A stretch of DNA of 64,000 bases from Alphaproteobacteria bacterium (GCA_016869735.1 VGDL01000002.1:60699-124698), one strand, 5' to 3'; counted from the first letter of the stretch, positions 37,879-46,949 are shown. Notes: generated by a model not told the origin, from the sequence alone. Numbers and translations: made by a program.

Positions 37879-38448
37879 ATGGATATCCAAGCCTCGCCCC
37901 CTGACGCCCCAACGCGCATTCTGGATGCGGCTGAAAACCGGATCATCGCGCGCGGCGTCGCCGCCATGACCCTTGAAGCCATCGCGCGGGAAGCCGGCGT
38001 TTCCAAGGGCGGTTTGCTGTATCACTTCGCCTCCAAGGAAGCGCTGTTGGAAGCGCTGCTCGGCCGGCTTGCTGGCTTCATTGCGCAGGAATTCGCGGCC
38101 TGTGTCGCCGCGCAGCCGGAAGGGCCGGGGCGCGTGGCGCGGTCCATGCTGGAATGGGGCTTTGGCGAGGGCGACCTGGCCTGCAATGAACGCCATCAGC
38201 GCGCCGGCGCGGTATTTCTGGCGGCCTTTCATCATGACCCGGCGCTTTTGGCGCCGATGCGCGCCGTGATTGCGGAAATGCGCGCAGCTGTCGCTGCGGA
38301 CGGCCTGCCGCCCGGCCATGGCGCGGCCATCATGGCGGCCGGGGATGGGCTGTTCATGGCGCGGCTATTCAGCCTCTACACGCCAAGTGCCGCAGAATTG
38401 ACGGAAATGCGCGCGGCACTTTCTGGCCTTTTGGGGGTGCAGCCATGA
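37879..38448 (+). CDS. TetR/AcrR family transcriptional regulator
   Basis: A 189-residue TetR repressor. The helix-turn-helix is at about residues 15-60 (TLEAIAREAGVSKGGLLYHF), and the C-terminal ligand-binding half is variable. ATG at 37879, with AAGGGC just upstream. A perfect palindrome lies immediately before it, and its TGA overlaps the ATG of the DevB-like gene (ATGA), so it heads a tetR-devB-devC-devA operon. The inducer is unknown. Confidence 0.92.
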   Translation: MDIQASPPDAPTRILDAAENRIIARGVAAMTLEAIAREAGVSKGGLLYHFASKEALLEALLGRLAGFIAQEFAACVAAQPEGPGRVARSMLEWGFGEGDLACNERHQRAGAVFLAAFHHDPALLAPMRAVIAEMRAAVAADGLPPGHGAAIMAAGDGLFMARLFSLYTPSAAELTEMRAALSGLLGVQP

Positions 38449-39482
38449 CACGGCGCGGCAAGATTATCGCGGGGCTTTTGCTGCTCGGGCTTGGCGGCGC
38501 GGCGTTTTGGCAATTGCGCGCGAGCCCGCCGCCGCCCGCGGCGCCGGCACCCGCCGCTGCCTCTGGCCCGATTGGGGTTGGCGCGCTGGGGCGTGTGGAA
38601 CCCGCTTCGCGCATCCGCCGGCTCAATCAGCCAGGCGGCATGGCGGTGACGCGGCTTGATCGGCTGCTGGTGACCGAAGGCGCCGAGGTGACCGCCGGCC
38701 AATTGCTCGCCGAATTCGCCGATGCGGCCATGAAGGACGCCGCCGCCGCCCAAGGCCAAGCCGCCGTGGCCGAGGCTGAGGCCAATCTGGCGCGGTTGCG
38801 CGCTGCCGGTCGCCCTTCAGAGATTGAAGCGCAGCGCGCGCGGATCGAAGCCATCACGGCGCAGGAAGAAATTGCGCTGCGCGATGCTGAGCGTGCGGAA
38901 CGGCTGGTGCCGACGGGGGCGGGCGCTGTGGCAGCGGCGGATCGCAGCCGCGCCATGGCGGTAAGATTGGCCGCTGAAAAGCGCGAAGCCATGGCCGACC
39001 TGGATACGCTGCTGTCTTCCCGGCCTGAAGATATCGCGCTTGCCGAAGCGCGCCTGGCTGGCGTGCGGGCAGCAGCGGCGAAGGCGGAAGCGGATGCCGA
39101 ATTGGCCCGTGTGCGCGCGCCGATTGCGGGCACGGTCTTGCGCATTTTCGTCCGGCCCGGCGATCAGGTTGGCGCGGATGGTGTGCTCGAAATCGCTGAC
39201 CTGTCCAAGCTTGAAGTGGTGGCTGATGTCTATGAAACCGATCTGCCGCGCGTGCGCTTGGGTGCGACAGCGGAGGTTGTGGTACCCGGCGAAGCGCAAC
39301 GTTTTGCAGCCCAGGTAAACGCCATTGGCTGGACCGTGCGCCGCCAAACCCAGGCGAGCAATGACCCCGTGGCGGCGGTGGACGCACGTACCGTCGAAGT
39401 GCGCCTGACCTTGGATGAGGCCGGCGCGGCCGCCCTGCGTCGGCGATCCAATATGCAGGTGCAGGTGGCGATCCGGCCGTGA
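38445..39482 (+). CDS. ABC exporter membrane fusion protein, DevB/HlyD type
   Basis: A 345-residue membrane fusion protein. One N-terminal transmembrane helix (residues 6-24), a Pro/Ala-rich linker, then GRVEPASRIRRLNQPGG and a lipoyl half-motif (RLLVTEGAEVTAGQLLAEF). An Ala/Glu/Arg-rich coiled coil follows (about 95-225), then VRAPIAGTVLRIFVRPGDQV. It would connect the DevCA transporter to an outer-membrane channel, as in the cyanobacterial glycolipid exporter. It overlaps both neighbours by 4 bases. Confidence 0.88.
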   Translation: MTRRGKIIAGLLLLGLGGAAFWQLRASPPPPAAPAPAAASGPIGVGALGRVEPASRIRRLNQPGGMAVTRLDRLLVTEGAEVTAGQLLAEFADAAMKDAAAAQGQAAVAEAEANLARLRAAGRPSEIEAQRARIEAITAQEEIALRDAERAERLVPTGAGAVAAADRSRAMAVRLAAEKREAMADLDTLLSSRPEDIALAEARLAGVRAAAAKAEADAELARVRAPIAGTVLRIFVRPGDQVGADGVLEIADLSKLEVVADVYETDLPRVRLGATAEVVVPGEAQRFAAQVNAIGWTVRRQTQASNDPVAAVDARTVEVRLTLDEAGAAALRRRSNMQVQVAIRP

Positions 39483-40726
39483 ATGCGCTGACGGAAAATC
39501 AGCGCACATCGGCGGGGGTTTCCGCGCCGACGCCACGCAACAAGGGCGGGGTTTCACCGCTTGATTGGTTTTTTCTGCCCGCGCGGCTGGCGGCGCGGCA
39601 GCTTTTCTTTGAACGCGCGCGGCTGTTTTCCGCCATTGCGGGGGTGATGTTCGCCGCCGTGCTGGTTTTCATGCAGCTTGGCTTTCGCGCTGCCTTGTTT
39701 GACAGCGCAACGCGGCTTTATGCCGCGATGCAGGCGGAAATCTTTTTGATGAATCCGCTGACCATGGCAAGCTTTCGGCCCGAAGCCTTGCCGCGCATTC
39801 GCGCCCATCAGGCGCTTGCCCTGCCGGAAGTGGCGCAAGCCGTGCCGGTTTATCTGGCGCAAGCCGCCTGGCGCAGCCCGGAAACTGGTGCCAAGCGCGC
39901 CATTCAATTGATCGGCTTTGATGTTGAGGCCGGCGCGATGCGCTTTGAGGGGCTGGACAAGATATCAGATGCGCTGCGCCAGGTGGATGCGGTTGGGTTT
40001 GATGTGCGTTCCCGCCCGGAATTTGGCGATGTGGCCACGAAACTTGCCGAAGGTGGCCCGTTTGAGGTGCAGATCGGCAATCGCATGATGCGCATTGTGG
40101 GCATTGTGGAAATCGGCCCTTCCTTTGGCGCCGATGGCAATCTGGTGATGAGTGAGGTGAATTTCCGCCGCGTGATGCGTGCGCGCGATCCCGCCAATGT
40201 GGATCTGATTGCCATTCGCCTTCTGCCCGGTGCTGATATCCAGGCCGCCAAGGAAAGGCTCAAGGCGCTATTGCCGGGCGATGTGCTGGTGCTGACGCAG
40301 CCGGAATTGGTTGCGCATGAACGCCATTACTGGGAAACCGCGACAGCGATTGGCTTCATCTTCGGTTTTGGCAGCATCATGGGGCTGATTGTTGGCATGG
40401 TGATTGTCTATCAGATTCTGTTCAGCGATATCGCCAACCATCTGCGCGAATACGCAACGCTAAAGGCGATTGGCTATTCCAATTTCTATCTGGCGCGCGT
40501 GGTCATGGCCTCTGCCCTGATCCTGGCGCTGCTTGGGTTCGTGCCAGGATTTTTGGCTTCCATCTGGATGTATGAATTTGTCGGCGCCGCCACCTTCCTA
40601 CCGCTGGGCATGACATGGGATCGGACCATCACCGTATTCCTGATGATTTTTGGCATGTGCGCGCTGGCCGGCCTGCTTGCCATGCGCAAGCTCCGTGATG
40701 CCAATCCTGCGGATATGTTTTCCTGA
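39479..40726 (+). CDS. ABC exporter permease, DevC/MacB-like
   Basis: A 415-residue permease with the FtsX/MacB-like layout: one N-terminal helix (about residues 45-67, IAGVMFAAVLVFMQLGF), a large periplasmic domain (70-270), and three C-terminal helices (GFIFGFGSIMGLIVGMVIVY, ASALILALLGFVPGFLASIW, FLMIFGMCALAGLL). It starts with a GTG whose bases overlap the devB TGA. It probably exports a lipid or hydrophobic compound; the cargo is unknown. The ATPase follows immediately. Confidence 0.88.
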   Translation: MNALTENQRTSAGVSAPTPRNKGGVSPLDWFFLPARLAARQLFFERARLFSAIAGVMFAAVLVFMQLGFRAALFDSATRLYAAMQAEIFLMNPLTMASFRPEALPRIRAHQALALPEVAQAVPVYLAQAAWRSPETGAKRAIQLIGFDVEAGAMRFEGLDKISDALRQVDAVGFDVRSRPEFGDVATKLAEGGPFEVQIGNRMMRIVGIVEIGPSFGADGNLVMSEVNFRRVMRARDPANVDLIAIRLLPGADIQAAKERLKALLPGDVLVLTQPELVAHERHYWETATAIGFIFGFGSIMGLIVGMVIVYQILFSDIANHLREYATLKAIGYSNFYLARVVMASALILALLGFVPGFLASIWMYEFVGAATFLPLGMTWDRTITVFLMIFGMCALAGLLAMRKLRDANPADMFS

Positions 40727-41409
40727 TGCAGGCTGAACCCATCCGTATTGAGGCGCTGAATTACGCCTATGGTGAAGGTGAATTGCGCCGCCCCGTGCTG
40801 CGTGATGTCGCGCTTCAGGTGGGGGTGGGGGAGGTGCTGCTGCTCACCGGCCCATCCGGTTCCGGCAAGACCACCCTGCTGACCCTGATCGGCGCGCTGC
40901 GCGCCATGCAGGAAGGCACCTGTACCGTCTTGGGGCAGGAATTATTCGGTGCGCCAGAAAAGGCGCGGGTGGCGCTACGCCAAAATATTGGCTTCATTTT
41001 CCAGAACCATAATTTGCTGGGCGCGCTGACCGCGCGGCAGAATGTTGCCATGGCGCTGGAAGTGGCGCCGCGGCTTTCGGAAGCTGAGCGCCTGGCGCGC
41101 GCCGGCGAAATGCTGGCGGCCGTGGGGTTGGCGGAACATGCGGATCGCCTGCCGGCCAAGCTTTCCGGCGGGCAGCGCCAACGTGTGGCGATTGCGCGCG
41201 CCTTGGCCGGTGACCCCGGCTTGGTTTTGGCCGATGAACCAACCGCAGCCTTGGACAAGGTCTCCGGCGCTGAGGTGGCGCATCTGCTGCGCGATTTGGC
41301 GAAATCCCGCGGCGTGCCGATTTTGATGGTGACGCATGACCCGCGCATCCTGGATATTGCGGACCGCGTCGTGGCGATGGAAGACGGCCGCATTGTGGAG
41401 AAAATGTAA
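40726..41409 (+). CDS. ABC exporter ATP-binding protein, DevA/LolD-like
   Basis: A 227-residue ABC ATPase. Walker A is GPSGSGKTT (about residues 39-47), the Q-loop is in FIFQNHNLLGALT, the signature is LSGGQRQRVAIARAL and Walker B is LVLADEPTAALD, followed by the H-loop in VTHDPRI. It powers the DevBC exporter. The ATG shares a base with the devC TGA. It ends the tetR-devBCA operon; a new promoter follows. Confidence 0.93.
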   Translation: MQAEPIRIEALNYAYGEGELRRPVLRDVALQVGVGEVLLLTGPSGSGKTTLLTLIGALRAMQEGTCTVLGQELFGAPEKARVALRQNIGFIFQNHNLLGALTARQNVAMALEVAPRLSEAERLARAGEMLAAVGLAEHADRLPAKLSGGQRQRVAIARALAGDPGLVLADEPTAALDKVSGAEVAHLLRDLAKSRGVPILMVTHDPRILDIADRVVAMEDGRIVEKM

Positions 41410-41436
41410 TTTTCTCTTTGCTTCACTTGGTTTTTA

Positions 41437-41465
41437 TTGACACGGGCCTGATGGGGCGGTGAATT
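41437..41465 (+). promoter_or_regulatory. Sigma70-type promoter
   Basis: TTGACA (41437-41442) and TGAATT (41460-41465) are spaced by 17 bases. They lie about 33 bases ahead of the start of the amino-acid binding protein. The -35 is a consensus match. Confidence 0.55.
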
Positions 41466-41497
41466 GGCGCCTCTGCAACAGGAAAAAGAAGCCCCCC

Positions 41498-42535
41498 ATG
41501 CGTAAAATCGGCTTGAAAGCCGCACTCGCGGCGCTTTTCGCGACCTTCGCCGCCCCAAGCTTCGCCCAACCTTCCGCCAGCCCCACGCTGGACGCCGTCA
41601 AGGCGCGTGGCACGCTCAATTGCGGTGTTGGTACTGGCGTTGCCGGCTTTGCCCTGCCCGATAGCCGTGGCGTCTGGCAGGGGCTGGATGCCGATCTCTG
41701 CCGCGGCTTGGCGGTCGCGATCTTCAATGATGCGTCAAAAGTGCGCTTCATCCCCTTGTCGTCTTCCACCCGCTTCACCGCGCTTGGATCGGGGGAGGTG
41801 GATGTGTTGTTCCGCACCTCTACCCAGACCATGCTGCGCGACACCACGCTCGGCCTGCGGCATGTCACGACTTATTTCTATGACGGTCACGGCTTCATGG
41901 TGAAGGCGGATGCGGGTGTGACCAAGGTTGCCGAAATGCGCGGCGCCACGATTTGCCTGATCCAGGGCACGACGAATGAACAGGTGACGGCGGATTACTT
42001 CCGCAGCATCAATACGCCCTTCCAGGCAGTGGTGTTTGAACGCACCGATCAGGCGGTTGCCGCCCTGCAAGCCGGGCGCTGCGATAGTTTCGGCACGGAT
42101 GCGTCACAGCTTGCTGGCGTGCGGTCTTCCATGCCGAAGCCTGCCGATTGGAGCATCCTGCCGGAGCGTTTTTCCAAGGAACCTTATGGCGCCTATATCC
42201 GCCGTGGCGACGATCAATGGTATGATGTGGTTCGCTGGTTCACCACGTCCATCATTGAGGCCGAGGAACAGGGCGTGACCCAGGCCAATGCCGAGCAGCA
42301 GCGCCGCAGCAGCACCAACCCGAACACGCGCCGCCTGCTGGGTGTGACGCCGGAACTGGGCCAATCGCTGAAGCTTGATCCCGCCTGGGCCTATAATGTT
42401 GTCCGCGCCATCGGCAATTATGGGGAGCTGTATGAGCGCACCATGGGCGACAAGAGCCAAGTGCAATTGCCGCGCGGCCCGAACCATCTTTGGACCACGC
42501 CGGGCGGCTTGATGTACGCGCTGCCGATGCGTTGA
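41498..42535 (+). CDS. Amino-acid ABC transporter substrate-binding protein (AapJ/BztA type)
   Basis: A 345-residue family-3 solute receptor. The signal peptide MRKIGLKAALAALFATFAAP (continuing to SFAQ) is cleaved near residue 24. Typical segments are VKARGTLNCGVGTGVAGFA, GLDADLCRGLAVAIF, FRTSTQTMLRDTTLGL and ICLIQGTTNEQ. It resembles general L-amino-acid receptors AapJ/BztA, but no permease or ATPase genes follow, so partners must be elsewhere. It has its own promoter and terminator. ATG at 41498 is preferred over an upstream ATG, whose extension is charged. Confidence 0.9.
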   Translation: MRKIGLKAALAALFATFAAPSFAQPSASPTLDAVKARGTLNCGVGTGVAGFALPDSRGVWQGLDADLCRGLAVAIFNDASKVRFIPLSSSTRFTALGSGEVDVLFRTSTQTMLRDTTLGLRHVTTYFYDGHGFMVKADAGVTKVAEMRGATICLIQGTTNEQVTADYFRSINTPFQAVVFERTDQAVAALQAGRCDSFGTDASQLAGVRSSMPKPADWSILPERFSKEPYGAYIRRGDDQWYDVVRWFTTSIIEAEEQGVTQANAEQQRRSSTNPNTRRLLGVTPELGQSLKLDPAWAYNVVRAIGNYGELYERTMGDKSQVQLPRGPNHLWTTPGGLMYALPMR

Positions 42536-42556
42536 TCAGTTTACGCGTCTCAGATT

Positions 42557-42585
42557 GGGGGGCCTTATCCGGCCCCCCTTTTTTT
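42557..42585 (+). terminator. Rho-independent terminator
   Basis: GGGGGGCC (42557-42564), loop TTATCC, GGCCCCCC (42571-42578), then seven T (42579-42585). It is 21 bases past the binding-protein stop. The convergent SDR gene ends just beyond it at 42589. Confidence 0.9.
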
Positions 42586-42588
42586 ACG

Positions 42589-43371
42589 TCAATCGTCAGA
42601 ACGGCTGGGGCTGCCGGCCAGCACGCCGCCATCAATCACAATCGTCTGCCCGGTCATGAAGGACCCGGCGGCGGAGCCGAGAAACACCGCAGCCCCCGCG
42701 ATTTCATCCGGTTCCCCAATGCGCTTCAGCGGTGTGTCCTTGGTGCGCTTGGCGTAAATGCCCGGGTCTTCCCATAATGCGCGGGCGAAATCGGTGCGCA
42801 CCAGGCCGGGGGCGATGGCATTGGCGCGGACGTTTTTCGGCCCCCATTCCACCGCCAGATTGCGCACCAATTGCATGTCGGCCGCCTTGGAAATGGCATA
42901 GGCGCCCAGCACGGGCGAACCCCGGAAGCCGCCAATGGAGGAGATGATGATGATGGAACCGCCGCCCCGTTCCGCCATGCCCGGCGCGGTCATATGCGAA
43001 AGCCAGAGATTCGATTTGATGTTGGATGCCATGATCTTATCAAAAATCTCATCCGGCATGGTCATGGCTGGGCCGAAATGCGGGTTGATCGCCGCATTGC
43101 AGACCATGATATCCACCTGACCCCAGGCTGCGATGGTTTGGTCTATCAGCGCCTGACATTCATTCTTGCGCCCGATATTGCAGGCGATGGCCATGGCCTG
43201 CCCGCCCTTGGCCTTGATGGCATCCACCACTTCCTGGCAGGCATCCAGCTTGCGGGAGGATACCACCACCCGGGCGCCCTGTTCGGCCATTCTTTCACAA
43301 ATCGCCCGGCCAATGCCGCGGCTGCCGCCGGTTACCACGGCCACCTTGCCGGTCAGATCGAATAGGGACAT
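42589..43371 (-). CDS. Short-chain dehydrogenase/reductase
   Basis: A 260-residue classical SDR. The cofactor motif is TGGSRGIG (residues 14-21). The active-site Ser is in IIISSIGGF and the Tyr/Lys in GAYAISKAA. GIYAKRTKDTPLKRIGEPDEIA (cited in part: TPLKRIGEPDEIA) is typical of 3-oxoacyl-ACP-reductase-like members. It is divergent from the beta-oxidation operon across the gap holding repeat copy A. Substrate unknown, although an acyl-CoA related role is plausible from the neighbours. Confidence 0.88.
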   Translation of the reverse strand: MSLFDLTGKVAVVTGGSRGIGRAICERMAEQGARVVVSSRKLDACQEVVDAIKAKGGQAMAIACNIGRKNECQALIDQTIAAWGQVDIMVCNAAINPHFGPAMTMPDEIFDKIMASNIKSNLWLSHMTAPGMAERGGGSIIIISSIGGFRGSPVLGAYAISKAADMQLVRNLAVEWGPKNVRANAIAPGLVRTDFARALWEDPGIYAKRTKDTPLKRIGEPDEIAGAAVFLGSAAGSFMTGQTIVIDGGVLAGSPSRSDD

Positions 43372-43399
43372 CGCGCTTCCTCCTGAACCTGTGGGCCTG

Positions 43400-43503
43400 G
43401 AGCATTTTCAAGCCAAGTGGCTCCACTTGGCGACTCGGAAAATGCGACCAAACAATATTTTACCGCATGTCTGCCACGCCTTTGCGTGGTTGACATGCGG
43501 TAA
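43400..43503. repeat. Composite palindromic repeat, copy A
   Basis: Module 1 (43400-43455) is 56 bases and matches copy B (60668-60723) at 52 positions; it contains a CCAAGTGG/CCACTTGG stem flanked by GCATTTTC/GAAAATGC. After a 4-base spacer comes module 2, a long hairpin: TTACCGCATGTC (43460-43471), inner stem CCACGC/GCGTGG with a CTTT loop, and GACATGCGGTAA (43492-43503). It lies in the divergent gap between an SDR gene and the FadJ-like gene. Confidence 0.85.
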
Positions 43504-43614
43504 GGCAGCATGGCCGGCGTTTTCCCGCAACAGGGTGCTTGCCCTTCCGCGCAGAGTGCCGGAGACTACCTGGAAAGGGGCTGCAGGCCCCATTTGGATG
43601 AGGGAGAGACGGCC

Positions 43615-45699
43615 TTGGCTGAGAATCAATTCGTGCAGCATGTGGCGATGGGTGATGTGCATGTGCTGCGCCTGGCCAATCCGCCGGTGAATACGTTGCG
43701 CACCGAAATCCGCGCCGGCTTGTATGATGGCATGAAGGCCGCGCGCGCCACCGGCGCCAAGGCAGTGGTGATCATTGGCACCGGGCGCATGTTCTGCGCG
43801 GGCGCCGAGATGACCGAATTCGGCAAGCCGCGCGTCCCGCCCTCCCTCACCGAAGTTTTTGAACAGTTTGAAAGCTTCCCTGGCATTACGGTGGCGGCCA
43901 TTCATGGCTCGGCGCTTGGAGGCGGTTTGGAAGTGGCGCTTGCCTGCCATGCGCGTGTCGCGGTGGCAGATGCGAATCTCGGCCTGCCGGAAGTGAAGCG
44001 CGGCTTTGTGCCGGGGGCGGGTGGCACGCAGCGCCTGCCGCGCCTGATTGGCCCGGAAGCGGCGCTGAAAATCATCGTCTCCGGCGACCCGATCAAGGCG
44101 ACTGAGGCGCATAAGCTCGGCTTCGTGGATGCGGTCATTGAAGGCGATCTGGAAGCCGGCGCCATTGCCTTTGCGCGTGCCAGTCTGGGCAAGAATTTCA
44201 CCTTGGCGCGCAACCGAACGGACAGGATCGCGGGCCAGGATATGGCGGCGTTTGATGCCGCGGCGGCGGCCTTGCTGAAGCGCGCGCGGGGCCAGGAAAG
44301 CCCGAAGGGCTGTGTGGAGGCGGTTCGCGCTTCCTTCACCTTGCCGTTTGACGAAGGCTTGCAGAAGGAACGCGATCTGTTCGCGACGCTGGTTGCCGGT
44401 GAGCAATCCAAGGCGCTGCGGCATATCTTCTTCGGTGAACGCGAAGCGCAGCGCGTGCCCGGCCTGCCTGCCGATACTGAAGTGCTGCCCGTGGGCAAGC
44501 TTGTCGTGATTGGCGGCGGCACCATGGGTGGCGGCATTGCCATGAGTGCGGCGAATTTCGGCGTGCCGGTAACCATTGTGGAAATGACGGAAGAAGCGCT
44601 GGCGAAAGGCTTGCAGCGTTGTGAAGCGAATTGGCAGCGTACGGTCGCTTCCGGGCGCTTGTCTCAGGCCGAATATGAAAAGCGCCGGGCGCTGCTGACC
44701 GGTTCGACCGATTTCGAGAAGGCGGTGGGTGAGGCCGATCTGGTGATCGAAGCGGTGTTTGAGAATATGGAGGTGAAAAAGCAGGTCTTCGCGCGCTTGG
44801 ATAAGGCGGCGCGTCCTGGGATTGTGCTGGCCTCCAATACTTCCACGCTTGATATTGACCAGATCGCGAATGCGACATCGCGGCCTGAATGGGTGATGGG
44901 GATGCATTTCTTCAGCCCGGCAAATGTCATGCGCCTGCTGGAGAATGTGCGCGGGTCGAAGACCAATGCGGTCGCCATCGCAACCGCGACTGAATTTGGC
45001 AAAAAGATCGGCAAGCTGCCGGTGCTGGTTGGGAATTGCGATGGCTTTGTCGGCAATCGCATGACCGGCAAGCGCACGCCGCAGGTGGAAAAGCTGCTGC
45101 TGGAAGGCTGCCTGCCGCAGGATATTGACCGCGTGATGGAAGGCTATGGCATGGCCATGGGGCCGCTCGCGACCGGTGATCTTGCGGGGCTGGATATCGG
45201 TGCGGCGGTACGCAAGGCGCGCGGCACTGTCGCACCCATTGCGGATGCCGTGGTGGCGGCGGGGCGCTTCGGTCAGAAAACCAGCAAGGGCTGGTATATG
45301 TATGATGAAAAGCGCAACCGCCTGCCGGACCCGGAAGTGGAGCGCATCATCCTGGATGTTGCCGAGAAAATGCAGGTGCGCCGCCGCAAGATTGAAGCTG
45401 ATGAAATCCTGGAACGGTTGCTGCTGCCCATGGTGAATGAAGGTGCCCGCATCCTGGAAGAAGGCATCGCCTCCCGCCCGATTGATATTGATGTGATCTT
45501 CACCAATGGCTTTGGCTGGCCGGCCTGGCGTGGTGGGCCGATGTTCTGGGCGGATACGCTTGGCCTCAAGGCCGTGCGCGACAAGCTCAACAAATACGCT
45601 GAGGCGACAGGGGATAAAAACCTGCGCCCGGCGGCTTTGATTGAAAAACTCGCCGATGAGGGCGGCAGCTTCGCCGGCATGGGCAAATCCAAGGTTTGA
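43615..45699 (+). CDS. fadJ: Fatty-acid oxidation multifunctional protein (enoyl-CoA hydratase/3-hydroxyacyl-CoA dehydrogenase), FadJ-like
   Basis: A 694-residue two-part enzyme. The crotonase domain (1-280) has MFCAGAEMTEF, GSALGGGLEVALA and LPEVKRGFVPGAGGTQ. The NAD-binding domain has VIGGGTMGGGIAMS (about residue 300), and HFFSPANVMRLLE and GNCDGFVGNRM follow. It performs hydration and 3-hydroxyacyl-CoA oxidation in beta-oxidation. I choose TTG at 43615: AGGGAGAG lies 6 bases upstream, and the product starts MAENQFVQHVAMGDVHVL (from LAENQF). The longer ATG start at 43510 adds 35 atypical residues next to the repeat hairpin. No thiolase is adjacent. Confidence 0.9.
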   Translation: MAENQFVQHVAMGDVHVLRLANPPVNTLRTEIRAGLYDGMKAARATGAKAVVIIGTGRMFCAGAEMTEFGKPRVPPSLTEVFEQFESFPGITVAAIHGSALGGGLEVALACHARVAVADANLGLPEVKRGFVPGAGGTQRLPRLIGPEAALKIIVSGDPIKATEAHKLGFVDAVIEGDLEAGAIAFARASLGKNFTLARNRTDRIAGQDMAAFDAAAAALLKRARGQESPKGCVEAVRASFTLPFDEGLQKERDLFATLVAGEQSKALRHIFFGEREAQRVPGLPADTEVLPVGKLVVIGGGTMGGGIAMSAANFGVPVTIVEMTEEALAKGLQRCEANWQRTVASGRLSQAEYEKRRALLTGSTDFEKAVGEADLVIEAVFENMEVKKQVFARLDKAARPGIVLASNTSTLDIDQIANATSRPEWVMGMHFFSPANVMRLLENVRGSKTNAVAIATATEFGKKIGKLPVLVGNCDGFVGNRMTGKRTPQVEKLLLEGCLPQDIDRVMEGYGMAMGPLATGDLAGLDIGAAVRKARGTVAPIADAVVAAGRFGQKTSKGWYMYDEKRNRLPDPEVERIILDVAEKMQVRRRKIEADEILERLLLPMVNEGARILEEGIASRPIDIDVIFTNGFGWPAWRGGPMFWADTLGLKAVRDKLNKYAEATGDKNLRPAALIEKLADEGGSFAGMGKSKV

Positions 45700-45737
45700 T
45701 GCCGTATTGCGGCAGGCAGGAATGAAGGGAAAGAGCA

Positions 45738-46946
45738 ATGGATCTACGTTTCACGGATGAGGAACGCGCCTTCCGCCAGGAAGTGCGGGATTGGATTGAT
45801 GCCAACCTGCCCGCTGATACGCGGGAACGCATGGCGGCGGGCCGAACCCCCACCAAGCAAATGCAGGTGGATTGGCAGAAAAAGCTGAATGCCAAGGGTT
45901 GGTGCGTGCCGCATTGGCCGGCGGAATGGGGCGGGCAGAAGGATTGGTCCGCGATCAAGCGCTTCATCCTGCTGGAGGAATTGCAAGGCACCCCAGCGCC
46001 GATTCCGCTTGGCTTCAACTGCAATATGTTGGGCCCGGTGCTGATCGCCTTCGGTACGGAAGAACAGAAGAAGTTCTTCCTGCCCAAGCTTGCCAATCTC
46101 GATCTTTGGTTCTGTCAGGGGTTTTCGGAGCCCGGCGCGGGGTCTGATCTGGCGTCGCTGAAAACGCGTGCGGTGCGTGAGGGTGATCACTACATCGTCA
46201 ATGGGCAAAAGACCTGGACGACACTGGCGCAATATGCCGATTGGATCTTCCTGCTGGTACGCACCAATCCGGAAGCGACCAAGCAGCAGGAAGGCATTTC
46301 CTTCCTGGTTGTGGATATGAATACGCCCGGCATCACGGTGCGCCCCATCATCACTATTGATGGCGCGCATGAGGTGAATGAGGTGTTCTTCGATGATGTG
46401 AAAGTGCCGGTCGCCAATCTGGTCGGCACCGAACATCGCGGCTGGGATTGCGCGAAATTCCTTCTGTCCAATGAACGTACCGGTCAGGCGCGGGTTGGCG
46501 CTTCCAAGGACCGTATCCGCCGGCTCAAGCTCATTGCGCAGAATGCGCCGGGTGGTGAGCGCCCGATGATCGAAGATGGGCGCTTCCGTGAACGGTTGGT
46601 GGAAGTGGAAGTGCAGTTGAAGGCGCTTGAGATGACCACCATGCGCGTGCTGGCTGATGAAAATCGTCAGCTCAGTGAACGCAAGCCCAACCCGGCATCT
46701 TCAGTGCTGAAGATCAGGGGTACGGAGATTCAGCAGGCGATCAGTGATCTTTATGTCATGGCCGCCGGGCCTTACGGCATGGTGGGCGCTGATCCTGATG
46801 GAGATCGCTGGAATGAACCGGAGCTTGCCCCGGAATGGGCAACGCTGGCGCAGCCAACCTATTTCAATTGGCGCAAGCAGACGATCTATGGTGGTTCCAC
46901 CGAGATCCAGAAGAACATCATGGCAAAAGCGTTTTTGGGGCTCTGA
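45738..46946 (+). CDS. Acyl-CoA dehydrogenase
   Basis: A 402-residue FAD-dependent acyl-CoA dehydrogenase. FAD/substrate segments are FCQGFSEPGAGSDLAS and VNGQKTWTT. The C-terminal YGGSTEIQKNIMAKAFLGL is the usual FAD-contact end. It introduces the 2,3 double bond in acyl-CoAs. It lies 38 bases after fadJ and 3 bases before a second acyl-CoA dehydrogenase. Adjacent unequal pairs often form one heteromeric enzyme. Confidence 0.92.
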   Translation: MDLRFTDEERAFRQEVRDWIDANLPADTRERMAAGRTPTKQMQVDWQKKLNAKGWCVPHWPAEWGGQKDWSAIKRFILLEELQGTPAPIPLGFNCNMLGPVLIAFGTEEQKKFFLPKLANLDLWFCQGFSEPGAGSDLASLKTRAVREGDHYIVNGQKTWTTLAQYADWIFLLVRTNPEATKQQEGISFLVVDMNTPGITVRPIITIDGAHEVNEVFFDDVKVPVANLVGTEHRGWDCAKFLLSNERTGQARVGASKDRIRRLKLIAQNAPGGERPMIEDGRFRERLVEVEVQLKALEMTTMRVLADENRQLSERKPNPASSVLKIRGTEIQQAISDLYVMAAGPYGMVGADPDGDRWNEPELAPEWATLAQPTYFNWRKQTIYGGSTEIQKNIMAKAFLGL

Positions 46947-46949
46947 GAC

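Noticed and set aside
43457..43503. The long hairpin as a Rho-independent terminator
   Set aside because: No T-tract follows on either strand and no transcript ends there; the genes on both sides diverge from the site. It is treated as part of the repeat.
43408..45738. A 776-codon minus-strand open frame opposite the FadJ-like gene
   Set aside because: It is fully antisense to a well-supported FadJ-like gene, has His/Arg-rich composition typical of the reverse complement of G+C-rich genes, and begins in repeat copy A.
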